This document shows positions 29,994 to 40,418 of a stretch of DNA of 64,000 nucleotides, one piece after another; position 1 is the stretch's first letter; each line of letters starts with the position of its first letter. The notes beneath the pieces are model-generated. The model worked only from the letters and a program-made list of their open reading frames with translations, ran no database searches and was not told where the DNA came from. Origin of the DNA: Kluyvera genomosp. 3 (GTDB taxonomy: Bacteria > Pseudomonadota > Gammaproteobacteria > Enterobacterales > Enterobacteriaceae); the NCBI GenBank assembly GCA_002211745.1, contig CP022114.1:1054001-1118000 (forward strand), given 5' to 3'. The translations under genes were made by a program, and so were the position numbers.

Positions 29994-32503
29994 GTGAAAA
30001 AGTTAACCTCCGACAACGTGTTTGATGAGGCTAGCGTTGGCCGTCATCCGCTGATGGCCTGCGTACCAGCAGCGCTTTTGCTGCTGTGCTACCAAAATAC
30101 CACGCGGGCAGAGGACTATTTTGACCCTTCGGCGTTAGAGCTTTCCGACCCACAACAGAAAATGGCCGACTTGCACTATTTCGCGAAACCGGGTGGCCAG
30201 CAACCGGGCGTTATCCGGTGGATGTGTGGGTCAATAACCAGCAGATGGGCCATGAAACCATTGAATTTGTCGATGTTAATGGCAGGCTGCAGCCACTTTT
30301 AACGCCAGTGCAGCTGGCCGAGTATGGCGTAAACGTTAGCGCCTTTTCGGCATTTGACTCGCTGCATGAAGGGGAAACTTTCAGCCTGATTGGCAAGTTC
30401 ATTCCCGATGCTTCCAGCACGTTTGATTTCACCGAACAGCGACTCAAACTGAGCATTCCGCAGGCGGCGATGAATCTGCAAAGCCATGGTTATGTCGACC
30501 CTTCCCGCTGGGATGATGGCATTCCCGCCGCATTTGTCGACTATAACCTGACCGGTGCGCAGACGCAGCAAAGTGGCGGTGACTTTCGCTCCAGCTATTT
30601 AAACTTGCGCAGCGGTATTAACCTGGGCGGCTGGCGGTTGCGCAATATTGCCGCCATGCAGTACGACAAGACTCGCCGCTGGCGCTCGCAAAGCACCTAT
30701 CTACAACATGACGTGCGCGCTTTACAGAGTCAGCTGCGCATGGGCGACACCTATACCAGCGGTGATATTTTCGACAGCGTGCAGTTTCGTGGTATTCAAC
30801 TGATGTCCAACGAAGAGATGCTTCCGGACAGCCTGCGCGGCTTTGCGCCGACAATTCGCGGCATGGCTCACAGTAACGCCAAAGTGACGGTCTCTCAGCA
30901 TGGCTATGTCATCTACGAAACCTTTGTCGCGCCGGGCGCATTTGTCATTAACGATCTGTACCCGACTTCGCAGAGCGGCGATCTGGACGTGACGGTCAAA
31001 GAGAGCGATGGCTCAGAGCGTCAATTTACCCAACCGTTTTCAGCGGTGCCGTTTATGCTGCGTCAGGGGCGCATAAAATACAGCGTCAGTGCGGGACGTT
31101 TTTATTCGGCGCAGGCGCAGACACGCCGTCCGCAGTTTATGCAATCCACTTTGTTCTACGGTCTACCTGCTGGCGTGACGCTCTACGGCGGCGCGCAGAT
31201 TGCGGAGGATTACCAATCCTGGTCGGCCGGCGCGGGGCGTGGATTTGGCGTACTGGGCTCGCTGGGCGCTGATTACACCAGCGCGGTTACCCGCACGCCG
31301 TCAAAACAGCGCTATAACGGGCATTCGGCGCGGCTACAGTATCAAAAAGACTTCGTGACTACCGGCACGACATTGAGCCTGGCGAGCTACCGCTACTCTT
31401 CCAGCGGTTACTACGATTTTAGCGAGGCCAACGCCCTCGAGGGCGCTATGGCGAAACGGACAACAAGCGGAATCGTGAAGAGATCTCGCTGTCGCAAACC
31501 TTAGGGAGCGCAGGTAGCCTGTCCGCTTCTGCCTGGACGCAAACGTACTGGCATTCCCGCGCCACGATCAGACCGTTCATGTGGGATTCTATAGCGCATG
31601 GCACAGCGTTTCCTGGGGGTGGGCTATTACTATACGCAGTCGTCGCAAAGCAATAAAAACGATCGTTCGCTCTCTTTCAACCTCAATATCCCGTTAGGCC
31701 CGGTGCTGCCGGATGCCTCCGTTAGCTACAGCACCACCTCCGATAACAACGGTTATACCTCACAGCAGGCTTCGCTGTATGGCTCAGCGCTGGAGAAGAA
31801 TAATCTCTATTACACCGTGCAGCAGGGCTATGGCAATAATGGTCAGGGTAGCAACAGCGGTGTATCGCTGGACTATCGCGGCGGCTATGGCGAAGCGCAG
31901 CTTGGCTACCAGCGCGATAAAACCTCCCGCCAGATTAACTGGGGAGCGTCTGGCTCCATTGTGGCGCATCCTCACGGCATTACCTTCGGCCAGTATACCG
32001 GCGACAGTTTTGCCATCGTTCGCGCTCCTGGCGCGGACAATGTGGCGATTCAAAATGGCACCGATCTGCACACCGACTGGCGTGGCTATGCCATCGTGCC
32101 GACGCTCACGGCGTATCGTAAAAACGATATTAGCCTGGATACCGAATCCATGGCGGATGACACCGAGGTTGAACTGGAAGGCCAAACGGTGATCCCCGGC
32201 GGCGGCGCGATCGTAGAGGCTGATTATCAGACGCATATTGGCCAGCGCGTCTTGTTTACGCTTCGAGGCAAAAACGGCCCGCTGCCGTTTGGTGCTAGCG
32301 CAACGCTTTCTGGCGTGGACGGCGCGGCATCGGGGATCGTGGCAGAGCAAGGCCAGGTGTATCTTAGCGGCGTTCCGGATGAAGGCACCCTGGCTGTGCG
32401 CTGGGATGTTGGCCATGTCTCGCAAAGCTGCGCGGTCCATTTCCATCTTCCCAACAACCAACAGCGTAATCCGGTTAAAACGGTGAACGCGGTCTGTTTA
32501 TAA
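29994..32503 (+). CDS. Fimbrial outer-membrane usher (at least four one-base frameshifts)
   Basis: The usher is a 24-strand barrel that secretes and assembles pilus subunits. It starts at GTG 29994 (KKLTSDNVFDEASV) with a rather long N-terminal leader before RAEDYFDPSALELS. The N-domain is followed by LRSGINLGGWRLRN and RGFAPTIRGMAHSNAKVTV, both standard usher text, and the C-domain ends KTVNAVCL with the usual Cys pair. Breaks in G or C runs lie near 30209, 31440, 31565 and 31615. Repaired length is about 838 residues. It lies 17 bases after the chaperone gene. Confidence 0.88.
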
Positions 32504-32515
32504 AAAGGCTTGAGT

Positions 32516-33618
32516 ATGTACATCGGGTTACGGCGTATTTGCGTTTTTATACTGTTCATCGCGGGCTGAATAGCTCGCAAGCCTGGGCGGAAAACTGCAG
32601 TAATACCATCGGCGATATGACGGTGAATACGCAGAACATCAAATACCTGCCTTCGCTGCCGATCAATTCGCAGATGTCCGGTTCAATGGCCGATAACAGT
32701 AGCGGTATACGCTTTACCTGCGACTTAACGGTTCCCGCCGCGGGTTGGAAGCGCCTGGTATATCAGCAGATGGATACCCGGGGGCGGCGATCGCCGTGAA
32801 TGGCGTGCATATTTTTGCCAGCAAGCTCAACGGTCTGGGTTACTCGCTTGGGTTCCAGTGCAATGGCGGTCCGGTGCATTATATTGACGGGAGCTCGTCT
32901 CCGGCAGGGAGCGAGTCGGCGACCATTTGCGATAGCGGCGATATGCCTACGCTGCTTGGCATGAAAGAGGTGATCATTAAGGCGTATATCACTTTCTACA
33001 AAACCGGCGAGGTGAACCTCTCCGGGGCAATCATACCAACGTTGATGCGCAGCCGCAGGTGGGGAAGCTGTTTATGGAACTGCAGCCGGCATCGGGCAAA
33101 CCACGACCAGTACGTCGCCAACTTTCCTCGGGCTGTCGGCGCTTAACGTCGATATCGGCGCCAGCGGTAGCTGCCAGGTCACCACGTCCACGATTCATGT
33201 GGCGTTAGGCTCCGTCAATAAAGCTGAATTTAAAGGCATTGGGACGACCGGTGGGCGCGCCCAGACGTTCGCTATTCCCGTTTACTGTTCGCAGCCGACG
33301 GAGGTACGGATGGGATTCTTTGGCGTGGAGGATACGTCCGGGCAGCCGAATATTCTGGCGCTCACAAAGACCAGCGCGGCGGCCAGCGGCGTTGGTGTGG
33401 CGCTGAACTACGGTAACAACGGCGCATCAGCGCCCGCAGAAGGAACGGCGGTGAGTATTAATGAAGCCACGAACCTTCCGGTACTGAAGACGATTACGGC
33501 AAGCAACGCCGCCAGCGCCGAGCGGATTAATTTCTCTGCCCATTACGTGCAGACTGGCGCGGTGGTCAACGCCGGGACGGCGAACAGTATGGCGACGTTT
33601 ACGCTGGTTTATAATTAA
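32516..33618 (+). CDS. Fimbrial tip adhesin (several one-base frameshifts)
   Basis: The last gene of the fimbrial operon encodes a two-domain adhesin of about 369 residues. ATG 32516 gives MYIGLRRICVFILFIAG. The leader continues LNSSQAWAENCSNTIGD after one G is restored at about 32568. A lectin-like N-domain (to about residue 180) is followed by a pilin domain with VDIGASGSCQVTTSTIHVAL and the C-terminal end GTANSMATFTLVYN. Further breaks lie near 32780, 33030 and 33085-33110. The receptor is unknown; the lectin domain is not one I recognise by name. Confidence 0.8.
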
Positions 33619-33685
33619 TGGGGAAGGGTGAGCTCCCCTATCGTCGTTGAATTGATCTGCCGTCTTAAAAGGGCCTGACCGATGT

Positions 33686-33712
33686 AAAAAAAGCCGCTGA
33701 TGCGGCTTTTTT
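33686..33712. terminator. Terminator between the fimbrial operon and the LEA-like gene
   Basis: AAAAAAAGCCGC and GCGGCTTTTTT enclose TGAT. It is a strong bidirectional terminator between convergent genes. Confidence 0.92.
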
Positions 33713-33726
33713 GTATGAACGTCCGG

Positions 33727-34149
33727 TTACTCGCTGACTTTTTTCTCAAGTTCAGCGGCGCCGTCTTTGGTTTTATCCCAGCCTTCCTGAGCGCCTTTTT
33801 TAGTGGCGTCCCAGCCTTTCTGGCTGACTTGCTTGGTTTTATCCCAGCCTTTCTGCGCGCCTTCTTTGGTGGCATCCCACCCTTTTTCCGTTCCTTCCTT
33901 GGTTTTATGCCAGGTTTTCTGCGCACCCTCGCTGACCTGGCTGCCGACGCTGTCACTTTTCCCTTCGGCGGCATGTTTCGATTTCAGCTTCAGCTCTTCA
34001 CCCTGATTCTGCGCCTGATGCAGCTTTTCCTTCGCAGTGTTGGCGTTTTCCTGTGCTGCGGCTACGGTGTCGTCAGTTGCGTGAGTCGTTGCGGCAAAAA
34101 CCGGTGATGCCAGCATAAGTACAGATAATGCAATCATTGTCTTTTTCAT
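33727..34149 (-). CDS. Periplasmic protein with LEA-like 11-residue repeats
   Basis: The intact 140-residue protein has a signal peptide MKKTMIALSVLMLASPVFAA. The mature chain is hydrophilic and rich in Lys, Glu, Gln and Ala. Residues 79-133 are five consecutive 11-residue repeats, for example GWDATKEGAQK and GWDKTKDGAAE, of pattern G-W-D-x-T-K-x-G-A-Q-K. Such 11-mer amphipathic helix repeats are typical of group 3 LEA (desiccation) proteins and apolipoprotein-like helices. I do not recognise a named enterobacterial family. A role in protecting membranes or proteins during drying or osmotic stress is inference. Confidence 0.75.
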   Translation of the reverse strand: MKKTMIALSVLMLASPVFAATTHATDDTVAAAQENANTAKEKLHQAQNQGEELKLKSKHAAEGKSDSVGSQVSEGAQKTWHKTKEGTEKGWDATKEGAQKGWDKTKQVSQKGWDATKKGAQEGWDKTKDGAAELEKKVSE

Positions 34150-34398
34150 AATATCCTCATCTAACGATCTCAGTGTTATGAGCATGAACAAGGTTGGCAT
34201 ACCAGAGATTATGCGTCTCCAGGAATAAACTGTAAGTGAATCGTCTGGGTTTTGAATGAATGTTATGACCGTTGGGGCAAAGGTGAGCTTCACTCACGGC
34301 AGTTTGTATCGTAAGCGACTGGGCGGTTTACGCACTAAAAGTATGGATTTTCCCTCGGTAGCGTCCTATCCTGAGAGCAAATATACGAGGTTATCATT

Positions 34399-34695
34399 AT
34401 GAAAGATGTTGTTGATAAGTGCAGTACCAAGGGATGTGCAATCGATATTGGTACAATTATTGAAAATGACGATTGTACCTTTCAAATCGAGCGAATTTTT
34501 CCAACGGAAAATGAAGCGGAGCTAGCGGTCGCTAAAATCCAGAAACTGGCTTCTGCTGCGGCATCGGATGGGAATCCAGAGGTTGAGTATCAGATTCTGA
34601 ACGTCGATAACGAGGTGAAACTGGACGCTTCTGTCACATTTTCTTGTCAGGCAGAAAAGATCATTTTTGAATTATCACTACGTTCCGCATTCTGA
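34399..34695 (+). CDS. YfcZ/YiiS-family (DUF406) protein
   Basis: The intact 98-residue protein reads [20 protein letters not shown], with the family centre [12 protein letters not shown] and the end [17 protein letters not shown]. This matches the YfcZ/YiiS family of small cytoplasmic proteins with paired cysteines, of unknown function. It is divergent from the LEA-like gene. It is not in the yfcZ or yiiS chromosomal context, so it is a third paralogue or a transferred copy. Confidence 0.8.
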   Translation: MKDVVDKCSTKGCAIDIGTIIENDDCTFQIERIFPTENEAELAVAKIQKLASAAASDGNPEVEYQILNVDNEVKLDASVTFSCQAEKIIFELSLRSAF

Positions 34696-34704
34696 GTGTA
34701 AGTG

Positions 34705-34742
34705 CGCCTGCCGGGACGTTCAGTTGATGAACGGCGGCAGGC
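34705..34742 (+). terminator. Long hairpin downstream of the YfcZ-like gene
   Basis: GCCTGCCG and CGGCAGGC form the outer stem and CGTTCA-GTTGA-TGAACG the inner stem. There is no T tract after it, so it may be a rho-independent-like end or a stabilising element. Confidence 0.5.
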
Positions 34743-35066
34743 CTGGTCAACGCCATCTTGTAGGCTCTGCCGGGAAAATGTGTTTATCTACCTCGGTTGC
34801 CATCGTGCTATATCGAGCTTTCTTGTCCTTTATTATCTTGCTCGTACCTATCAGCCGGAGGCTGCATAGGTGCATTTGTTTGTCTGAAGCTGATAATAAT
34901 GCAACTGCCAGAGCTAACTACTGCGGGAATTTATTAACAAAGTAAGTCCTTCACCGTACGTTTAGACCTAATGAAAAAGTAGAGCTTTTCGTTGGGCCTA
35001 TTAATGGGCCTAAAAGGTTCAGATTTAATGAGTTCTCTTCGGACTTTGCGGGATAAATTGCAGACA
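34743..35066. other. Gene-free stretch beside tmRNA
   Basis: About 320 bases lie between the YfcZ-like gene and the tmRNA terminator. The ORFs here are short and without family likeness. The repeated GGGCCTATTAATGGGCCTAA (35006-35030) is notable. tmRNA 3' flanks are common integration sites, so this could be an old island junction. I cannot identify an integrase or a direct repeat of the tmRNA 3' end. Confidence 0.4.
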
Positions 35067-35100
35067 CAAAAAAGCCCGCAGGGCTTACGCCGTGCGGGCT
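35067..35100 (-). terminator. tmRNA terminator
   Basis: On the minus strand AGCCCGCACGGC and GCCCTGCGGGCT pair around GTAA and run into TTTTTT. It is an intrinsic terminator about 50 bases after the mature tmRNA 3' end. Confidence 0.88.
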
Positions 35101-35146
35101 CTCAGGACTTCATCGGATGACTCTGGTAATCACCGATGGAGAATTT

Positions 35147-35508
35147 TGGTGGAGCTGGCGGGAGTTGAACCCGCGTCCGAAATTCCTACATCCTCGGCAC
35201 TACATGCTTAGTCAGTCTTTACATTCGCCTGGCACCTGCGGACAGACACGCCACTACCAAACTAGCCTGATTAGTTTTAACGCTTCAACCCCAGGCAGGG
35301 CTTCCACGCGATCTCTTTTGGGTTTGACCTCTCTTTGATCCCCGTCTTAAGAGCGGAAGCTAGGGAGAGAGGGCTCAGAGCAGGTTATTAAGCTGCTAAA
35401 GCGTAGTTTTCGTCGTTTGCGACTATTTTTTGCGGCTTTTTACGAGGCCAACCGCCCTCGGCATGCACCTTGGGTTTCGCAAATCCCGTCGAATCCAGAA
35501 TCAGCCCC
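35147..35508 (-). ncRNA. ssrA: tmRNA (ssrA)
   Basis: tmRNA rescues stalled ribosomes with SmpB. The 5' end is GGGGCTGATTCTGGATTCGA (35508 leftward) and the 3' end is a tRNA-Ala-like half ending CCAGCTCCACCA, with TTCAACTCCCGCC in the T arm. The tag-coding part (complement of 35388-35420) encodes ANDENYALAA and a stop, the standard proteolysis tag. Length is 362 nt, one less than E. coli. A -10 box TATACT (complement of 35522-35527) lies upstream. Its partner smpB is 17 kb away because an accessory locus separates them. Confidence 0.98.
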
Positions 35509-35588
35509 AATGTGTACAGCAAGTATAACAGAGTTGTGACAGCCGTTGCCAGTGAAAAACGTGGCGCAACAGGCCGTTGGCTGTGCGT

Positions 35589-36778
35589 TTATCGCTCACG
35601 TAACGCTTCTTTCGTCTTATTAAAGGGCTTCAGTAGGTAGTCCATGATGGTTTTTTCGCCGGTTTTGATATCTACCGAGGCGATCATACCGGGCACAATA
35701 GAAAACTTATGGCCTAATTTGTTGATGAGAAAGTCCTGATGCGTGCGGATAAACACTCGATAGTAGAAGATGTCAGGTTTCGCTTTATCCTGGATGGTGT
35801 CCGGGGAGATGGTCTCAACTTCACCTTCCAGCCCGCCGAAGATGGCGTAATCATAGGCGGTGATTTTCACCAGCGCGCGCTGTCCGGGGTGAATGAAGGC
35901 GATGTCGCGTGGCGATAGCCGGGCTTCAATCAGTAGACGGTCGTCGACCGGGACAATCTCCATCATCTCACCGTTGGGGGAATGACACCGCCGATAGTGG
36001 TGACCTGGATATTTTTCACGATCCCACGCATCGGGGAGCGGACGGTCATGCGTGAAACCGAATCTTCGCGGCCTTTAATCACCGCTAGAAGCATGTCGAC
36101 TTCGGCATTGGACTTCGACAGCGCTTCTCGCGCCTGAACATAATACTGCGAGCGCAGGTCGGTGATGCGCAGCCCCAGGTCGCTTTTTTGTCGCTGTAAA
36201 CGGAGCACTTCGACGTGGCTTGCCGCACCGCTTTTTTCCAGGCGCTGGGTTATCTCCAGCTCTTTATTTACGGATACCAGCGCATCGCGAAGCTCTGCCT
36301 GCGAGTCGGCGAGCTGGTCGCGGCGGCTTTTGTAGAGCCGGGTTTCGGTGGCAATCAGCTCGGGCCAGGCTTTAAGCGAGTCGGGGAAGACCAGCGGTTT
36401 ATCGTTTACTTCGGCATACAGCCGCGCGCTGGAGGCTAATGACGCACGGTAGCGCGCCGTACTTTCGCCGACGTTGGACTCCGAGCGCGTGGGGTCGAGG
36501 CGCGCGACAATCTGCCCGGCCTGCACTTTATCGCCTTCGCGCACGGTAAGGTCAGCAAGAATGCCGCCGTCGAGTGACTGTAAAACCTGCTCACGCGAGC
36601 TGGGGATCACTTTCCCCGTGCCGGTGGAAACCTCATCAAGCTTGCCGAACCATGCCCAGATACCGGTGATGAGCAGCAGCAGAGCAATCAGAAAAATGAT
36701 TTTCGATGCGCCGGAGAAGGCGCGGTCACGGCTGATATCCAGTTCATCGATCGCTGCATCATGCGGATTGGTTTTCAT
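35589..36778 (-). CDS. Type I secretion membrane-fusion protein, BapD/LapC type (one-base frameshift near 35978)
   Basis: This is an HlyD-family adaptor. One N-terminal membrane anchor (KIIFLIALLLLITGIWAWF, about residues 26-44) is followed by the biotinyl-lipoyl halves (EVSTGTGKVIPSSREQVLQS, GKVQ-like DKVQAGQIVARLDPT), a long coiled coil (about 100-230), and the C-terminal MIASVDIKTGEKTIMDYLLKP signature of HlyD proteins. A GGGGG run on the plus strand (35976-35980) is one base short, splitting PPN-GEMMEIVP. Repaired length is about 396 residues. It is the last gene of the adhesin secretion operon. The Salmonella homologue is BapD. Confidence 0.9.
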
Positions 36779-36823
36779 TGTTCCACCTCGTGCCGTTGGC
36801 CGACGCTGCGGGCCGCTCAGTAT

Positions 36824-38941
36824 TCAGCGCTTGTGCTTTTGGGCATCCATTACCAACTGACCATCCTTTAACACCAGTATACGATCGACCAGATCGAGCA
36901 CCGGCACGCGGTGTGTGGCCACGATCAACGTCCGGTTGCCAAGCCAGGCGTGCAGGCGCTGGATAAAATCACGTTCGGTATGTTCATCCAGCGAAGCGCT
37001 CGGTTCATCGAGCAGTACGATATTGGGGAGCGTAGCAGCATGCGGGCGAGCAGAATGGACTGCCGCTGGCCGCCGGAAAGTCCGTTACCGCCTTCCATGA
37101 TCGGGTGGTCGAGCCCTTTGGGCAGCCGTTTCACAAAGGCCGCGCCGCCGCTGACTTCCAGCGCCTCAAAAATGGCGGTATCGCTGGCGTGTGGCGCACC
37201 CAGGCTTAAGTTCTCACGCAAGGTGCCGTAAAACAGCCGGGCGTTCTGGCTAAGGAAACCGATGTTGCGCCGCAGGTCAGCCATATCAATCTGCATCATG
37301 CTGAGGTTATCTAACCGCAGCTCGCCGCTGACCAGATCCAGCCCGCCCGCCATTGCTTGCAGTAGCGTGGATTTCCCGGCGCCGTTGCGCCCCAGTATCG
37401 CCACGCGTTCACCGGGCATGATTTCCAGGCGGGTGATGCGTAAGGGAATGCTTTGATCCTCCTGGCGATAGCAAAACTGGGCGTTCTCAAAGAGATAGTG
37501 GCCGTGGAAAATTTCCTGATGCACCAGGCTTTCTTCGCGCAACGTTTCTGTCGGGAGTTGCATGATGCTGTCGAGTCCCTGCTTCGCCGCTTTCATTTGC
37601 TGCCAGCGGGCGAGCACTCCGCACAGACCGGACATAGGGGCAATCATCCGTGAGGCGAGCATGGAGGCGGCGACCATTGAACCGGTCGTCATGCTGCCCT
37701 CGATCACCAGCGGCGCGCCGAAGAGAATCACCGCCGCATAGACCAGGCTTTGCACCGACATCCCCCAGCCGATAAGCCCTGGGTGTACTTACGGGTGCGT
37801 AGCCCTGATTCGCCGGTAATGCGGATATAGCTGTTCCACTGTTGCAGGAAGCGGTTTTCAGCCTGCATCAGCTTGATATCTTCCAGCCCCTGCACGCTCT
37901 CAACCAGCACCGCATTACGTAACGTCGACTCGTGCGCCGCCTGGTTCGCCAGAACCGCCAGCTTTTTTTGCAGCAGCAGGCCCGGGAGTACCATCATGAT
38001 GGCGGCAACCGGGCAATCCATGCCAGTTCTGGCGCGATAATCGCCAGTACGACGATAAACAGAAAGAAGAAGGGGAGGTCGACAATCGTCGACATCGTGG
38101 AGGAGGTGATCATTTCTCGCACCTGCTCCAGCTCGCGGAGCTGTGAGATAAAGCTGCCAGTCGAACGCGGGATGGCGCTGTTGCGAAGCCGCAGCGCGTG
38201 GCCGAAGACGCGGTCGGAGATACGCATATCGGCGCGCTTGCCAAGCATATCCATAATGTGAGTGCGCGCCTCGCGCAGCAGAAAGCCAAATACCACCGAC
38301 AGCAGTACGCCAAATGCCAGCACGTACAGCGTCGGGTAAGACTGGGCGGGGATCACCCGGTCATAAACCTGCATTGAGAAAATAATGCCGGAGAGCGACA
38401 GCAGGTTGACAAAGAAAGCGGCGATCATCACCGGCCAGTAAGGTTTGAGATCCTGAAAGGCGAGCTGCTTCATCCAGTCGGGGCGAAAGCGCGAGATATA
38501 GCTATCAACGCGGCGGTCGCGTACGGCGGAGAGCGGGCGCAGGGCGGCGATATAGCGAATGGACGGCAGCAGGTCTTTGGCGGCAACGCGGTTGCTCTGC
38601 GCGCTGCCGTCGGCGAGGAAGATATCCAGCATCTCTTCACCATCAAAATGCTCAATGACGATCAGTTCACCGCTTTCGAGCTCGGCGACAATCGGCAGCC
38701 GCCATTGGTTTAGCGCGAATTCACCTGTTTTGGGCTGATGAAAGGAGAGCCCTGACTGGCGTGAAAGCTGCCCTAACGCCAACTGGCGAGGCTTGCCCCG
38801 AAACCACGGGGCATTGGCCTGAATAGTGCCGGGAGAACAGGCCACGCGATAGTGGCGAGCAATATGGGAAATCGCGAGCGCCCATTGGCTTAACGCGCGG
38901 TCACCGATAGGTTCGTCTTGCGGCGGGTGGGATTGCGTCAT
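36824..38941 (-). CDS. Type I secretion ABC ATPase/permease, BapC/LapB type (three one-base frameshifts)
   Basis: This is a full ABC exporter of about 706 residues. The N-terminal ~140 residues are a degenerate C39-peptidase-like domain (HYRVACSPGTIQ, no catalytic Cys-His pair that I can see), usual for exporters of RTX/LapA-type adhesins. Six membrane helices follow, then the ATPase with Walker A GRNGAGKST, signature LSGGQRQS and the Walker B remnant IVLLDEPSASLD. Breaks occur near 38010, 37780 and 37027. It overlaps the TolC-like gene by four bases (ATGA). The Salmonella homologue is BapC. Confidence 0.9.
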
Positions 38942-40344
38942 GGCTGTATCTCCACAGACTGAATACTGCGGCTTTCGAGCTTGAAGGCCTGGCGGAGCTT
39001 GCCGCTGTTATAGAGGCAAGTAAGCTGCAATTGATGTAGCTGGCTGGTGGTCTGGAGTTCGGCAAAACGTGCCTGATAAACTTCCTGCTCGGCGTTGAGC
39101 ACATCCAGCAGCGGGCGAGAGCCGAGGTCGAGGTACTGCTGCTGGTAGAGTTCGCGGGTTTGTTCGCTAAGCTGCTGCTGACGGCGCTGTATTTGCAGCG
39201 ACGTCGCGAGGTTGATGGCCTGGGTGCGTGCTTCCTGTAGCTTCTGACGAACGTCCAGCCGCGTGCGTTGAATGGTGAACTGTGCCGCTTCAACCGCATG
39301 GCTGGCGGCGCTGCGCCGGGCGTTCAGGCCGCCGCCCTGATAAATCGGCATTTCCACTTTCACCCAGGTGGAGTACTGCGTTTTATCCAGCACTTCATGG
39401 CTGGGGTAATTGTCATTGAGATAGTGCTGAACCTGCGGTTCCAGTGAGATGGTGGGTTTGGTCTGCGCGTCGGCGTAGTCCAGATTCGCCTGGGCAATAT
39501 TGGACTGCGCCCACGCGGCCAGTACCGATGGCACCAGGCGGTCATCGCCCTGTGGTGCATCGCAGCTCTGAGCGAGTTTAGCCGGGAATTCATCGCTGAT
39601 GGCGTTAAGCGAGTCCCAGCCGAGCAGGGTCATGAGCTTCTGTCTGGCGGTGTCGAGATTGGCCTGATACTGCGATTGCTGTGCCCGGGCGCCTTCAATA
39701 CGCGCGTTGGTCTGCACGACGTCGGAGAGCGACGTTGCACCTTCATCGCTTCGCTGTTGCGTCAGGCGGCCAATATTGTTCAGGGCTTCAAGCTGCTCGT
39801 TAGCGGCCTCCAGCATTTGTTGCCAGGACTGCACTTCAACCATCGCCGTGGCCGTGTCGTGTGTGACATCGTCAATGCTAAGCAGGACGTTAGCCTGCTG
39901 TTGTACGGCGCCTGCGCGTTCAGCCCGCACCTGGCTTGAGACTTTCCCGAAGTCATACAGCATCTGAGAAACGGAAAGCACCAGCGAGGGGCTGAATCCG
40001 TGGTCGACGTAGGTATTGCTGTAGCCGTTGTTCATCCCCGCGCTAACCTGCGGGTAATATTTTGATTTTGCAGCTTCTATCTGATCTTTTTGCGCGAGAA
40101 GTTTCCCCACCGCTTCGCGAATAGCAGGGTGCCAGCTCACGGCGCGATTCACTGCATCGTTGATTGTCAGCACCCCAGGACTCGGGGCTGAAAGCGGTAG
40201 CGCCTCGTTGCGGCCATCCAGCGCGGGGAGCGATGAGCTGATTGGCCCCTGTGAGTCAAAGGATAACGAGTTTGTATCGGCGAAAGCGTGTAATGAACAT
40301 AACCACAGCGCCATAAGCGCCGTGGCGGATTTTTTTATCTCCAT
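38938..40344 (-). CDS. TolC-like outer-membrane channel of the adhesin secretion system, BapB type
   Basis: The intact 468-residue protein has a signal peptide MEIKKSATALMALWLCSLHAFA and two TolC-type repeats rich in coiled coil (VNRAVSWHPAIREAVGKLLA and QGGGLNARRSAASHAVEAAQ). It is a dedicated outer-membrane exit duct for the type I system. It is read after the giant adhesin gene, with a hairpin between them, and before the exporter gene. The order adhesin-TolC-ABC-HlyD and the position at ssrA/smpB match bapABCD of Salmonella SPI-9. Confidence 0.93.
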   Translation of the reverse strand: MEIKKSATALMALWLCSLHAFADTNSLSFDSQGPISSSLPALDGRNEALPLSAPSPGVLTINDAVNRAVSWHPAIREAVGKLLAQKDQIEAAKSKYYPQVSAGMNNGYSNTYVDHGFSPSLVLSVSQMLYDFGKVSSQVRAERAGAVQQQANVLLSIDDVTHDTATAMVEVQSWQQMLEAANEQLEALNNIGRLTQQRSDEGATSLSDVVQTNARIEGARAQQSQYQANLDTARQKLMTLLGWDSLNAISDEFPAKLAQSCDAPQGDDRLVPSVLAAWAQSNIAQANLDYADAQTKPTISLEPQVQHYLNDNYPSHEVLDKTQYSTWVKVEMPIYQGGGLNARRSAASHAVEAAQFTIQRTRLDVRQKLQEARTQAINLATSLQIQRRQQQLSEQTRELYQQQYLDLGSRPLLDVLNAEQEVYQARFAELQTTSQLHQLQLTCLYNSGKLRQAFKLESRSIQSVEIQP

Positions 40345-40386
40345 TGTCTGTCCCTTTTAAAAACACAGCTTGTTTATTTTATTAAC

Positions 40387-40409
40387 CCCAGGCATCTGCG
40401 TGCCTGGGG
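40387..40409 (-). terminator. Hairpin between the adhesin gene and the secretion genes
   Basis: CCCCAGGCA and TGCCTGGGG pair with a 5-base loop just downstream of the adhesin stop. With AT-rich flanks it may terminate most transcripts, so that secretion genes are made in lower amounts than the adhesin. Confidence 0.6.
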
Positions 40410-40418
40410 CTGTTTTTA

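Noticed and set aside
34667-34945. A small membrane protein or toxin-like ORF next to tmRNA
   Set aside because: It overlaps the YfcZ-like gene end and a hairpin. One hydrophobic stretch alone is not enough, and no ribosome site is present.
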